From positions 1 to 47,067 of IMG/VR virus record IMGVR_UViG_3300044832_000093: a DNA stretch of 47,067 nucleotides; one strand, 5' to 3'. The notes beneath the pieces were generated by a model. It was not told the DNA's origin, searched no databases, and saw nothing but the letters and a program-made list of their open reading frames with translations. Position 1 is the stretch's first letter. Every line of letters begins with the position of its first letter. Origin of the DNA: a virus. The position numbers were made by a program, and so were the translations under genes. Below, in pieces: positions 8,141-16,992 of the stretch.

Positions 8141-9997
8141 CTAGAAGATGGCTACCGCGGTGATCCCGGCTGCCGCGATACTCGCTCCCCCGGCGACCAT
8201 TGCCCCGCTCTGAGCGCTTTGGCCCGCGGCGTTGGCGTTGTTCGCCGCGGCCTGGGCGTTGTACTGCGTGTTGTAGAAATCCTGCATGGTCTGAATCGCG
8301 GTCGGGCTGACCTGTTGAGAAGACATCGGAGCGGCCATCCCGGCTTGCATCGCCTGTGTCCCGTAGTTGTTCATCCCGGTCAAATACGAATTCTGCATAC
8401 TTGAAATCGGGCTTTGCATCAGGGAAGCCAGGGAGAAAAGATTCGAGTTAGCCTGATTCTGCAACTGTCCGGCCTGCCCAAAAATACTTCCTTGAGCCCC
8501 GGCGATGCTCCCGGCAAAACTGAGATCGCCTGCCGAGGCATTGAAGGCATTCGTTGAAGCCCCCGACGCGGCAACCGCTGCCGCCGAATTCTGGGTGTTC
8601 TCACCCTGAACGTTGGTGGCGTTAGCCTGATACTGCATCAACCTAGCATTCTGAGCCTGTTCTAGATTTAAAGCTTGGTCGGCGATGTTCGCACTGGAGC
8701 CCCCCAAACCGCTGGAGGAGAACTGCCCGGCGGTCTGCTGCTGGATGGTGCTCATCTCCTGGTTGGAAAGCCGCCCGTTGGTTGCCAGCTCTTGCTGGGC
8801 TTGTAAATTCTGCTGCTGGAGAAGAGGAGAACCTTGTTGAAGACCCTGGGCGTATCCCTGGAGTTGCTGACCGGCCTTCGCTTGCACTCGGGAAAGATCC
8901 TCTAACCCGCCTATCATGGGAGTCATCGAATTCCCGGCGTTCATCAAAGAGGTCAAACTCTGAGCTTGCGGAACATTAACCGTTTGGGCGGGCGTCGATT
9001 GTTGCCCCGGCTGAATTGGAAGGCTCCCTTGGGCTTGCTGCGATTTGTAGGCCGCATCAACTTCGGTTACGTCACCGTGCGCGGTCCCCGCCGGGTTGAC
9101 CCAAGTCTGGCCGGTCGATTCGTTATAGATCGTCCAACTGCCATCCGAATTACGCCAACTGGTGTTGCTCGGGTCATCCCACTTGGCCGATAAGGACCCT
9201 TGGCCGGTGGCCGGGATACCTTGTCCACTACTCCCTCCGCCGCTGGAAACAGGGGCCATCCCCGGAGTAGCTTGAGGTCCGGTGGCCGCCGGGGCCGCGG
9301 AGCTAGAAGCCGCGGCTGAAGAAGCTCCCGTAGAGGATTGCCAGGATTTATAGGCAGCTAACGATTGGGCAAAGGTAACAGGGTTGCCACTCGCATCTAA
9401 AGGAGTGCCAGCACCATTTGAAAAATAAGAAGGGCTTGCATTTCCAGTCTCGCCAGACAGCACTACCCCATTTTGCAACTTCGTACCTATTCCAAGACCC
9501 GTACCGGACGCAGATGAAGCTGAAGCTGAAGACGAAGCTGAAGACGCTGGGGCCGCCGCCTGTGGCTGACTGAATATGGAGCTGGGCATCGCCCCTCCTG
9601 CCCCCACATTGGTTCCTCCTATTTGAGCCCCTGGCATCGTATAACTGCCGCCCCCCGCCATCGCCATGCTCCCCTGCAAAGCTCCCATCAAGGCCGGGTT
9701 GTTGGCCATGTAGGTATTCATCAGGCCGGGAGTTTGTTGGGCCATGTACGAGTTGGCCGCGTTTTGCATCTGACCAGCTCCCAGGGCAGAGTTCGGAATG
9801 AGGCCCTGATTCATGAAACTTCCCCAGCCCGCCGCGGCCCCTTGCTGTGCTCCGCTGGTGATGCTGGCGTATTGAGGATCGGCGCTCTGATCCAGCGAAA
9901 GCATTCCCGGAGTAGCCTGCTGAATCCCCGAGGTCAAACTTTGGAATTGATCCCCCAAAGGAGTTGGAGTTGGTGCCGATGTTGATCCCCCTGACAT
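8141..9997 (-). CDS. Large Ala/Ser/Gln/Gly-rich virion protein
   Basis: 618 residues, low in charge and very rich in Ala, Ser, Gln, Gly, Met and Asn. The last 20 residues are hydrophobic (VAGGASIAAAGITAVAIF) and could insert into a membrane. A central part of the gene contains more ordered sequence with Trp and acidic residues (around the SLSAKWDDPSN segment). A protein of this type in the tail/internal-protein section of a podovirus genome is usually an ejection or pilot protein that lines the DNA channel. I infer that role from composition, position and the hydrophobic end; I do not recognise the family. Confidence 0.6.
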   Translation of the reverse strand: MSGGSTSAPTPTPLGDQFQSLTSGIQQATPGMLSLDQSADPQYASITSGAQQGAAAGWGSFMNQGLIPNSALGAGQMQNAANSYMAQQTPGLMNTYMANNPALMGALQGSMAMAGGGSYTMPGAQIGGTNVGAGGAMPSSIFSQPQAAAPASSASSSASASSASGTGLGIGTKLQNGVVLSGETGNASPSYFSNGAGTPLDASGNPVTFAQSLAAYKSWQSSTGASSAAASSSAAPAATGPQATPGMAPVSSGGGSSGQGIPATGQGSLSAKWDDPSNTSWRNSDGSWTIYNESTGQTWVNPAGTAHGDVTEVDAAYKSQQAQGSLPIQPGQQSTPAQTVNVPQAQSLTSLMNAGNSMTPMIGGLEDLSRVQAKAGQQLQGYAQGLQQGSPLLQQQNLQAQQELATNGRLSNQEMSTIQQQTAGQFSSSGLGGSSANIADQALNLEQAQNARLMQYQANATNVQGENTQNSAAAVAASGASTNAFNASAGDLSFAGSIAGAQGSIFGQAGQLQNQANSNLFSLASLMQSPISSMQNSYLTGMNNYGTQAMQAGMAAPMSSQQVSPTAIQTMQDFYNTQYNAQAAANNANAAGQSAQSGAMVAGGASIAAAGITAVAIF

Positions 9998-10004
9998 TAT
10001 TTTT

Positions 10005-10367
10005 TTAAGTCCCTCTCACCACCCGGTCTGTCTTATATACCCTAATTTGGCCTCCCCGTCGAATCCACGCGGTATACGGCAAGTAAAAGGGGGTCATTGC
10101 TAGAACCACCGAACGAGGCAACTTTGGGCCATACAGGAAGTGACAAAACCAGCAATTCCAGGCCATTCGATCGTAGACTTCACTGTCCATGTGCTCCCCA
10201 TCCCAGAGCACCGGCTCCGCCAAAGCTAGAATCTCATTCTGATATGAGACAACTGAACCTTTTAACATGCACCGGATAAGAGCGTCCGTGAATTTGAGCC
10301 CTCGTTCGGCATACATTTTCTCGGCAACCGCAACCGCGTTGATCACAACTCGGCGTCTGCCGTCCAA
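10005..10367 (-). CDS. Hypothetical protein next to the fibre gene
   Basis: Up to 120 residues. The first codon of the open frame at 10367 is TTG and overlaps the end of the fibre gene by 25 bases; an ATG lies at 10316. The stretch between the two reads like real protein (VVINAVAVAEKM), so a non-ATG start or translational coupling is possible. The product has several Trp, Tyr and Cys and a basic C-terminus. Position directly behind the receptor-binding protein could suggest a fibre chaperone or a tail accessory protein, but nothing in the sequence shows it. Confidence 0.5.
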   Translation of the reverse strand: MDGRRRVVINAVAVAEKMYAERGLKFTDALIRCMLKGSVVSYQNEILALAEPVLWDGEHMDSEVYDRMAWNCWFCHFLYGPKLPRSVVLAMTPFYLPYTAWIRRGGQIRVYKTDRVVRGT

Positions 10368-12211
10368 TGGCAGGCATAGATGTTCCCGACCACAAAAACC
10401 CCGGTGGCAGAGGTATTATAAATTTTTTTACTGGTTGCTCCTGCCACCACCAAGCCGCCGCCCACATTGGTTCCTGCCGTCAAATTAGTAACGTCCCCGA
10501 GAAATGCTCCATCATTCGTACAAATCAGCATAGTAGGGGTTATTGATCTCATCTCTACTCTGAAAGAATCTCCTCCATAAGCTGCCGCGGTACTGCTGGC
10601 GGTGAAGACAGAGTATCCCGTCGGTTGATTGGCGCTTAAAAAAGACCCGTAAGTATAGCTCTTCTGGAAGTACCTCCCGCACTCGCGGATTGCGGAGGAA
10701 AATGGCGAATAAAGGTAAGGAGTGCAAACCGGACCCGCCTCGTGCTGAAGCAAGGTGATATCGAGCGTACTGCCATTGACCGCGAAAAGGTTGGCTTGAT
10801 TGGCGCTAGCCATGTAGTTCCCGGCCTGCCACGCTCCCAAGGCCGGAGCCATAAAGGTAGAGCCGCAAGCGCACATGATATCGATTTCGTAGGCAAAATC
10901 TGTGTCAGCCGTTCCCCAATGTGTCGCCGGGGTTGTTACAGGCATGGCGGGAATCGCCGGAAAGGTAAAACGATAAGGAGTGTTGATGACTCCGACCGGA
11001 CATTCGTAAACGATCGAGTCCGCGGAAGTCGCGCTTCTGATCGCCACCGAGAAAACCCCGACGATCGAGGATTGGAGAACGATCGAAAGAGAAGAGGTTC
11101 CATCGAATAGAGCCCGGGCAAACTGGCGTTCTATCCGCTGGGAAATCCCAAAGAAATTCCCGGCGGCCATCGACGCTTGCAAGGTGGTCACCGTTACCCG
11201 GGTCGAATATTTGGTATGCGGGTATTGGTTAGCTATGGCGGGAAGTTCAATCGCTTGCTGGGCGACGGTGGCCACCCCAACGCCCATACTGACAACCCCT
11301 TGGAATCGATCCGAAACTTTAAACGCATTGCCCACAGCCGCAAAGGTGGTGTTCCTCTGCCAAATCTGCATGTCCCCATTCATGGTGGAGACCACGGAAC
11401 CGGTCGGGCCGAATAGAATTCTAGCTTGCGGGGGAGAGAAGATGTCAGCAATCAAAGACGGGTCGCTTTGAAAGGCAGTCGAAACATTCCCGATCTGAAG
11501 GAACATCTGGGAGAAACGGAACTGAACCAAGCCACCGGCCAACGCGGTAAGAGAGGCGAGAGGGAAATCAATCTCCAATTGAAGACCGTTATTGATCAGG
11601 GCATTCGACAGAGTGACCGTCGCCGACATCTTGGTCCAAACCCCTTGGGAAACCGTTTGCAGGGCCGTAGTGGCGATGTTGGTCATCGGCCCGGAAAAAG
11701 CATCCTGAGTATTGGGCGAGATGAAATTAGCCGCCGGAGTGAAGGTGCCGGATTGCAGGTTTTTGATCCAAAACGAAATCGTAACCTGCTGACCTTCTAG
11801 AACCGCTGAGACATCGCTGGGAATCTGGGTAAAAAATCCCAAGGCGGTAAAGGACGCCGAGGTGGCGTCTATCTCCATCGAGTAGTAGCTCTGCTGGTTC
11901 GGAGTGTCCGTCGACGGTAAGACCGTCAAAGCTTTCCCCGCGCCCGTCGCCACGGCTTGCGCAGTCCAGCCGGACGCATTCTGGAGCTGCATCAACGAGG
12001 TGCCGTTCACCGAGTCAATCGTCAACCCGGTCAGATTCGTCCAGAGCGTCTTATTGAAATTCCCATTGGTGATGAAATTCAGCGTCGCCGGAGGGATGGA
12101 AAAGTTAGCCGTCGCCGAGGGTTGGGCGATCTGGCGGAGAATCGCGCAAGTGATCGGTGTTCCGTCCGGAGGCAGGTAGCCGGGAGTGATAGTGACTGTT
12201 GCTGCTGGCAT
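10343..12211 (-). CDS. Tail fibre / receptor-binding protein
   Basis: 622 residues. After a short N-terminal attachment region it has a segment typical of carbohydrate-binding jelly-roll modules in phage fibres: an N-G-N-F-N start near residue 50, FTALGFFTQI, and VTISFWIKNLQSGTF near residue 145. The rest is beta-rich. The C-terminal 130 residues contain IRECGRYFQKSYTYG and a pattern of F-x-V-x-M-R-x-x-P-T that I know from distal domains of many phage tail fibres. It follows the nozzle-like gene with 8 nt between them, as expected for a tail gene. It likely recognises a host surface glycan. Fold and role are inferred from motif style. Confidence 0.7.
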   Translation of the reverse strand: MPAATVTITPGYLPPDGTPITCAILRQIAQPSATANFSIPPATLNFITNGNFNKTLWTNLTGLTIDSVNGTSLMQLQNASGWTAQAVATGAGKALTVLPSTDTPNQQSYYSMEIDATSASFTALGFFTQIPSDVSAVLEGQQVTISFWIKNLQSGTFTPAANFISPNTQDAFSGPMTNIATTALQTVSQGVWTKMSATVTLSNALINNGLQLEIDFPLASLTALAGGLVQFRFSQMFLQIGNVSTAFQSDPSLIADIFSPPQARILFGPTGSVVSTMNGDMQIWQRNTTFAAVGNAFKVSDRFQGVVSMGVGVATVAQQAIELPAIANQYPHTKYSTRVTVTTLQASMAAGNFFGISQRIERQFARALFDGTSSLSIVLQSSIVGVFSVAIRSATSADSIVYECPVGVINTPYRFTFPAIPAMPVTTPATHWGTADTDFAYEIDIMCACGSTFMAPALGAWQAGNYMASANQANLFAVNGSTLDITLLQHEAGPVCTPYLYSPFSSAIRECGRYFQKSYTYGSFLSANQPTGYSVFTASSTAAAYGGDSFRVEMRSITPTMLICTNDGAFLGDVTNLTAGTNVGGGLVVAGATSKKIYNTSATGVFVVGNIYACHWTADAEL

Positions 12212-12219
12212 AAACTAAA

Positions 12220-13959
12220 CTATCCTCCCCAACTCTTTTCGCTGCGATCGACCGGGATGGTATCGAACATGATTGATTTGATCTGGAGTCCCCCTTGGAC
12301 GTTGGAAATTATCAGAGAACAACTGTTGCTAACCCTCCGGACCCGGAACCGTTCTAGAATAGCCTGATCGGTTTCAAAAATCGACCCTCCGCCTCCATTA
12401 TCGATGTAAAATCCCGAACCAAGATAAATTGAGTAATCCTGGCGAAACGGTTTATTCCAATCGAGGTTAACGTTGGTGTTCACCCAATCAGGCGTCCCGA
12501 CGGTCAAATACTTGGTGTTATTCTTAGCCCGGCCAGAACAAAGCTGCTGGGTAGAAAACGCACTCTCGGGCGAGACGGTTATAGAATAGGTCGGCTGCCA
12601 GCCAGACATCCGGATCTCCGCGGTACGAAATCGGACCCGAGTATCCCCGGTGTTTAGAGCATACCCGCGAGACTGGAAAACGGTGGGAATCCAGAACTGA
12701 CCAGAATTCAAACCGCCCGAGCCGGTAATGTCCTGCAAACCCTCCTCATAAAGAGTGATGATCCCGCGCATCTTGTCCACCAGACAGATTTTCTTTTCAC
12801 CATTCATGGTGGTGAAGATCATATCATCGGCGTAAAAATTCGGATCTCCGAAGAAATCAACGCCTTCCCAGCGAGAGAACTGAATGTTGTAAACCAGGAG
12901 GCAATTGTTGCGGGTGCTAGAATCCAAGGGGACGGCGAAATAAGCGTACTCCCGGTGAGCGATCCCGACTACCCCTGACATCGCGTTCTTATTGATCCGG
13001 TCAAAGTACATCTGAATCGGCCAGCTCATCGGGATAGCGGCCTGCTGGGGCTGCCCTTCGAAGACCTGGGAAATCTGGTAGATCCCCGAGGTGTCCATGA
13101 AAAGGACCTCGGTTCCATAGCGGGCAATCGCTTTCTGAGCTACTAGTCCGATATGGTCGCTAACCTGCTGAAGTACAACATTGGGGTTGGGGGTTATGAC
13201 TCCCAGGCTGGAGATACTAGCTATTGGCTGGTTGGCGTTTGTCAGGATGAAAATGGATTGGGATTTGAAGCAAATCACTGCGCCATTAACCCAATTAAGA
13301 ATCCGCACTAGGGGGTCATCCTGACCGGAATTGATCCTCAGTTGATCTAGAACATCGAAAAAATCCGTGTAGCTGTTAATCAGGGAAATGACAATCTGAT
13401 CCTTACCAACAGGAACAAAGAGCGTCGAGTAGACGTACTCCGCGTAAGTGGCATTCGGCATCGTCGAAAGAAAAGGATTCGATGGAGGAGGGATCGGGGA
13501 GAATTGAGAAGTGATGTCCCCATTCCAGAAAAGCGGAGCAATATCCGGTCCCTGAAATAAAAAGAGCTGGTTGAAAGCCTGGATAAACTGACAAGGCCCC
13601 TGAATGACTGCCCCACCAGCCAACGTGACCAGAAAAGGGGATTCGCCCGGAGTAGTCACCCAAACTCCCTGGGAGTTCCCTACGCAGACAAATTCAATAG
13701 AGTCAGCGTCATAGAAAACCCCGACTCCCAGAATGGTCCCATAGTTAATCGAATTAATCGCCGGAGGAGGAATCATTCCCAGCCGCGGGACCAGCGTCCC
13801 TTGAACCAGCCGGTAGTTCTCGGCCCGATGATACATCCCGGAGGCAAGCAGGCCAGGATCTACCGTCTTGGAATCCAGACCGGCAAACGACAGATCCCCG
13901 GTGAGCTGATTAAGCTCATTCGGCTCATAAGGACTGCCGGTATATCGTTGGACGGGCAC
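12220..13959 (-). CDS. Putative tail nozzle / stabilisation protein
   Basis: 579 residues, beta-rich with many short repeats of hydrophobic strands and Trp/Tyr, ending in a domain with Asn/Gly turns. The start PVQRYTGSPYEPNELNQL and a middle section that mentions small domains with SIFILTNANQP and FMDTSGIYQIS read like the beta-propeller-type tail proteins of short-tailed phages (T7 gp12 and P22 gp10 are the functional counterparts). It sits between the endolysin and the fibre genes. The assignment rests on size, composition and order; I cannot prove the family. Confidence 0.5.
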   Translation of the reverse strand: MPVQRYTGSPYEPNELNQLTGDLSFAGLDSKTVDPGLLASGMYHRAENYRLVQGTLVPRLGMIPPPAINSINYGTILGVGVFYDADSIEFVCVGNSQGVWVTTPGESPFLVTLAGGAVIQGPCQFIQAFNQLFLFQGPDIAPLFWNGDITSQFSPIPPPSNPFLSTMPNATYAEYVYSTLFVPVGKDQIVISLINSYTDFFDVLDQLRINSGQDDPLVRILNWVNGAVICFKSQSIFILTNANQPIASISSLGVITPNPNVVLQQVSDHIGLVAQKAIARYGTEVLFMDTSGIYQISQVFEGQPQQAAIPMSWPIQMYFDRINKNAMSGVVGIAHREYAYFAVPLDSSTRNNCLLVYNIQFSRWEGVDFFGDPNFYADDMIFTTMNGEKKICLVDKMRGIITLYEEGLQDITGSGGLNSGQFWIPTVFQSRGYALNTGDTRVRFRTAEIRMSGWQPTYSITVSPESAFSTQQLCSGRAKNNTKYLTVGTPDWVNTNVNLDWNKPFRQDYSIYLGSGFYIDNGGGGSIFETDQAILERFRVRRVSNSCSLIISNVQGGLQIKSIMFDTIPVDRSEKSWGG

Positions 13960-13963
13960 ACAA

Positions 13964-14437
13964 TTAAACTAGCGTCTCAAGATCCGCATCTCGATTCAGC
14001 CAGCCTTTCAAAAATTTAGGCATTCTCTCACCTAGAACCTCGTAGAACTGATTAGCCTTGGCAATCACCGCCTTGGACAAAACAACTGGGTCGGCGGCCA
14101 GAATCGCGGCCTTAGTGATCGGACCTAGAACGCCATCGACCGTCAGACCCAAAGCTTGCTGGGCGAGTTTAATTGCCCGGCCTTTCCCGGCATTCACACA
14201 AAAATTAAACGCCACAATCGAGAATGGGTGCTTAAGGTAAGGGATCAAATCCTCTTCCCATTCCTTTTGGTAGATGGCTTTCGCCTGGGCTTCGGTAAGA
14301 TTTCTGATATCCACGTTGGGATGTGATCTCTGATCGATCCCATACTTGGTCGCACCGCCGGGATCGTCCGGGTCCTTCTCATAAGAGGTCCCCTCCCATT
14401 CTAGAAGGAACTGAAACGCTTCGTCAAAATCAGTCAT
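13964..14437 (-). CDS. Endolysin, glycoside hydrolase 108-like lysozyme
   Basis: 157 residues, the usual length of GH108 N-acetylmuramidases. Visible are the catalytic-region motif L-E-W-E-G at residues 12-16, D-D-P-G-G at 24-28 and T-K-Y-G-I at 30-34, all characteristic of the family (the first Glu motif is normally E-G-G). The second half (VDGVLGPITKAAI) is the peptidoglycan-binding domain that normally follows. It would cleave the glycan strands of the cell wall at the end of infection. It is the last gene of a four-gene lysis cassette, overlapping its upstream neighbour by ATGA. No signal peptide is visible, so it needs the holin for release. Confidence 0.9.
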   Translation of the reverse strand: MTDFDEAFQFLLEWEGTSYEKDPDDPGGATKYGIDQRSHPNVDIRNLTEAQAKAIYQKEWEEDLIPYLKHPFSIVAFNFCVNAGKGRAIKLAQQALGLTVDGVLGPITKAAILAADPVVLSKAVIAKANQFYEVLGERMPKFLKGWLNRDADLETLV

Positions 14438-14739
14438 TTAACAGGAACAGCCAGGACTGGAACACTCACGGGAGCCACCACCACCGGGACCAGCGTAGAA
14501 GCACCACTCGCCGTGGTCACCGGGACCGCGGTATTGGCGGCCACCGGCTCACTCGCGGGAACAAGCAAAGTCGGCGTAGAAACAACAGCCGTAGGAACTA
14601 CTTTGGCCGGGACAGTAAAGCCGGGCTCGGACACCGAAACCGTTGCCCCAAAAAATCCTCCGCTGAGAGTCACTGGAGGAATGTACTGACCGGCACAGCC
14701 GCAAAAGCTAAATGCAAAAAGAAGAAATAGAATTTTCAT
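14434..14739 (-). CDS. Small Pro/Val-rich lipoprotein, possible outer spanin (Rz1-like)
   Basis: 101 residues. It starts with a lysine and a hydrophobic signal segment (KILFLLFAFSFCGCAG) containing two Cys; the F-C-G-C stretch is an atypical lipobox, so lipid attachment is likely but not certain. The mature part is almost only Val, Pro, Ala, Ser and Thr. Small Pro-rich lipoproteins beside an endolysin are usually the outer-membrane spanin subunit. It overlaps the endolysin by 4 bases and the holin-like gene by 4 bases. If correct, the host is diderm. Confidence 0.55.
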   Translation of the reverse strand: MKILFLLFAFSFCGCAGQYIPPVTLSGGFFGATVSVSEPGFTVPAKVVPTAVVSTPTLLVPASEPVAANTAVPVTTASGASTLVPVVVAPVSVPVLAVPVK

Positions 14740-15041
14740 TTTGTTACCACTGGTTTTGCCATCTCGACCGGAGCGGCGACGGAAGGGTGAGGTTCTAGAA
14801 CAGTGACCGGAACCACTGGTTGGGCTACCAGAGTCGGAGTAGGGGAATTGCTAACCCCATCTTGCTTCGCCACGTAAAGTCCGAAACTTGCGAGAACAGC
14901 GAAGACTGCGCCGGAGATCGCCGTCGCCTGATCCGTGTTCATCCCGGCAAAGCTAGTCAAGATGAAATATAAACTAGTCGGTCCAAGCAGTGAAAGAATC
15001 GCCGCTACTTTCGGCTTCCATGATGCGCCTAGAATGTTCAT
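14736..15041 (-). CDS. Putative holin
   Basis: 101 residues with two membrane segments (about residues 12-31 and 40-58; SLLGPTSLYFILTSFAG and AISGAVFAVLASFGLYVA) and a short positively charged N-terminus, followed by a Pro/Val-rich tail. Two-helix proteins of this size directly before the spanin and endolysin genes are the typical holins that open the cytoplasmic membrane. The Pro/Val tail resembles the composition of the lipoprotein that follows, which is unusual and could mean that the two interact. Confidence 0.65.
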   Translation of the reverse strand: MNILGASWKPKVAAILSLLGPTSLYFILTSFAGMNTDQATAISGAVFAVLASFGLYVAKQDGVSNSPTPTLVAQPVVPVTVLEPHPSVAAPVEMAKPVVTK

Positions 15042-15346
15042 TTATCTAAATCCCTCTGATCAGCTTTCCCCTCATCCCGGCTCTTCTGTTTTTCTAGAGC
15101 CAAAATCTCAGCTACTTTTTCCTTGTATTCCTTAAGCTGGTTATTCACCAAAACGTGAACTTCCTGAATTTTCTTCGAATTATTTATCGAAGTTATGAGA
15201 CCTAACACTCCAACAATAATCGCCCCAATGGTTCCAAAAACAGTGACCCAAAGAGCCTGCGGAGGCACAGCCGTAAAAGACACGTCCTTAGCCCCGTCAA
15301 AAACTTGACTGACGGCAGTCATTACCAATTCGGGCATTGATCCCAT
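15038..15346 (-). CDS. Membrane-anchored coiled-coil protein, possible inner spanin
   Basis: 102 residues. One membrane helix at about residues 33-53 (WVTVFGTIGAIIVGVLGLI) is followed by a charged coiled coil of about 45 residues (NNSKKIQEVHVLVNNQLKEY onward). That layout, with the helix preceding a periplasmic coil, suits an inner-membrane spanin subunit or an accessory holin. The ATG at 15346 is chosen because GGAG lies 7 bases before it; the ATG at 15337 lacks this. The gene overlaps the connector gene before it by 25 bases and the holin by 4. Confidence 0.55.
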   Translation of the reverse strand: MGSMPELVMTAVSQVFDGAKDVSFTAVPPQALWVTVFGTIGAIIVGVLGLITSINNSKKIQEVHVLVNNQLKEYKEKVAEILALEKQKSRDEGKADQRDLDK

Positions 15347-16317
15347 CTCGCAGCTCCTACGACGTTAAAGCGTTGAACTAATCCTTGCTGAGTCACGATC
15401 TTATCGAAGGCCATCCCCAGCGTTTCGTCGGCGTGCTTGAGTTCTAGCTCCGCCCGGTCGATCTGGCCGTCCGAGATCAACCAATCGGAGTAAGCCGCCA
15501 TTTTCACGTACTCAGAAATCTCGTAGGGAAAGGGAAGAAGAAGCCAGTTAGTGGCGTTGGTGAACGTCGATCCTGGGGCATTGACCAGGGCTTGGTAGCT
15601 CTGGCCGGTCACCGGATCGTAAATGATATTCCCGATCACCACTGAAGGGATGTCAGTGTAGAGGATTTTTCCGAAGCCAGGGTACTGAAGACGGTAAACC
15701 AGCCAGACGTTTGAGGGACCGGCGAACTCCGGCAGTTCAACACCTCGGCTTGAAAGAGTCCAGGTAACTGGCCGGGGACTGGCAGTCTGATAAGGATCAT
15801 CAAAGTAAACCCCAAAAACCTGATCGAAAGACAAAAAACCGATTTGAGAGATGTTGATGTAGATCCCCTTGTCGATCGGAACCGGAAGCCCCGGCGGCCA
15901 ACCGGGCGGGACGTAGGGGTTGTTGTTCGCGAGACCTTGCCAGTATCCATAATCAGGAGGAACCAGGGGGCAGACCGACCACCACGCGGAAGTGTAGGGA
16001 GCAACAATCGGAATGGCGTGCCCGACGTTTCCGTTCTGAAGAGAAATGTAGTACTGGAAGGTGGTTACCGAGTCGTAGACGGTGGCCCCGATGGCGTAGG
16101 TCGTAGCGATGTTGAAAGCATTTCGAAAAGCCCGACTTTCGGATACGGTTAAATCAGGCCAATCGAATCGTTCCCAGGCGAGCCTCGCCCGCATGTCGAT
16201 GAAATCTAGAAGGGTGTAGAGATCGGAGTTCTGGAAGTTGGCCAGCGGCCCAATCGGCATCTGCCCACACTTGTGAGCCACGTAGTTGACAACATCGGAG
16301 TGCGGGACGGTTCTCAT
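15322..16317 (-). CDS. Putative head-tail connector / tail adaptor protein
   Basis: About 331 residues from the ATG at 16317 (the frame is open to a TTG at 16353). The N-terminus (RTVPHSDVVNYVAHKCGQMP) and the following helical segment are followed by a beta-rich middle with many Tyr, Trp and Pro, then a helical C-terminus. Position after the capsid gene and before the nozzle-like gene is where podoviruses encode the adaptor that joins the portal to the tail (T7 gp11 and P22 gp4 in function). Assignment from position and helical N-terminus only. Confidence 0.5.
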   Translation of the reverse strand: MRTVPHSDVVNYVAHKCGQMPIGPLANFQNSDLYTLLDFIDMRARLAWERFDWPDLTVSESRAFRNAFNIATTYAIGATVYDSVTTFQYYISLQNGNVGHAIPIVAPYTSAWWSVCPLVPPDYGYWQGLANNNPYVPPGWPPGLPVPIDKGIYINISQIGFLSFDQVFGVYFDDPYQTASPRPVTWTLSSRGVELPEFAGPSNVWLVYRLQYPGFGKILYTDIPSVVIGNIIYDPVTGQSYQALVNAPGSTFTNATNWLLLPFPYEISEYVKMAAYSDWLISDGQIDRAELELKHADETLGMAFDKIVTQQGLVQRFNVVGAARWDQCPNW

Positions 16318-16381
16318 AAACGGCAAACAAAATAAAAGGCCGCTCCCCACCAAAACGCATATAAAGCTACCATCAAAATTC

Positions 16382-16726
16382 TCATTGCCGGGTCACCATC
16401 GTTTTTCTAGAAACCGACTTAACCCGGACCTCGGGGTTGTCCCGGATGTACTCCCGGAGGAAAGCTTTGTCCTGCCAACAGCCATACCCTTTCCTCGCTA
16501 TCCAGTAAAAGTAAGCATCCATAGGGATGCGGGCAACACAGGCACCTAGCCCATTGATATGGAAATGGGTTTTTGAATTCAGCCCACGGGCAAGCTTCTT
16601 CGCCTCTGACAAAGCCACAATCTGCTGTACTTCCCATTTCTTTGCATACCGGCGGCGAAGGGCGGCCTCCACCCCAGGCGAGAGGTTAAGATCCGTCCAC
16701 ACCGAACCGTTTACGCCGATCTCCAT
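16382..16726 (-). CDS. Hypothetical protein between capsid and connector genes
   Basis: 114 residues from the ATG at 16726, two bases after the stop of the membrane protein before it; the frame is open to 16810 but that would overlap the preceding gene. It holds a conserved-looking C-terminal half with WIARKGYGCWQDKAFL and RDNPEVRV. That style of motif recurs in small phage head genes, but I cannot name a family. A head-completion or virion role is inferred from its position. Confidence 0.55.
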   Translation of the reverse strand: MEIGVNGSVWTDLNLSPGVEAALRRRYAKKWEVQQIVALSEAKKLARGLNSKTHFHINGLGACVARIPMDAYFYWIARKGYGCWQDKAFLREYIRDNPEVRVKSVSRKTMVTRQ

Positions 16727-16728
16727 TT

Positions 16729-16935
16729 CTAACGTGATAGATGACCTAAGCTGATTCCTCCGCCGCCACCAAAAAGCCAAAGCACCAAAGCAATGATCAG
16801 AATAATCCAAATGATCATCATTGGGTCAAAAGAAGGTCCGGCGTACCCGACTGGCCGGTTATACCATCTTCCGCTTCCGTAGAACCCTCCTCCACAGAAA
16901 AGCAGAATCAGAACTACGATCAGAATTATTGACAT
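16729..16935 (-). CDS. Small membrane protein, DUF3309-like
   Basis: 68 residues. It opens with IILIVVLILLFCGGGFYG, then a Gly/Tyr/Arg-rich link, and a second hydrophobic helix (IIWIILIIALVLWLFGGGGG). This resembles the DUF3309 group of tiny membrane proteins common in bacterial genomes, which is an unusual gene to find directly after a capsid gene. A good ribosome-binding site, AGGGAG, lies 7 bases before the ATG. Function unknown. Confidence 0.7.
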   Translation of the reverse strand: MSIILIVVLILLFCGGGFYGSGRWYNRPVGYAGPSFDPMMIIWIILIIALVLWLFGGGGGISLGHLSR

Positions 16936-16992
16936 AATGTGCTCCCTGAAGAGGAAAGCCGGTATGAGACGCCCGGCCTCCTCCTCCCCAAA

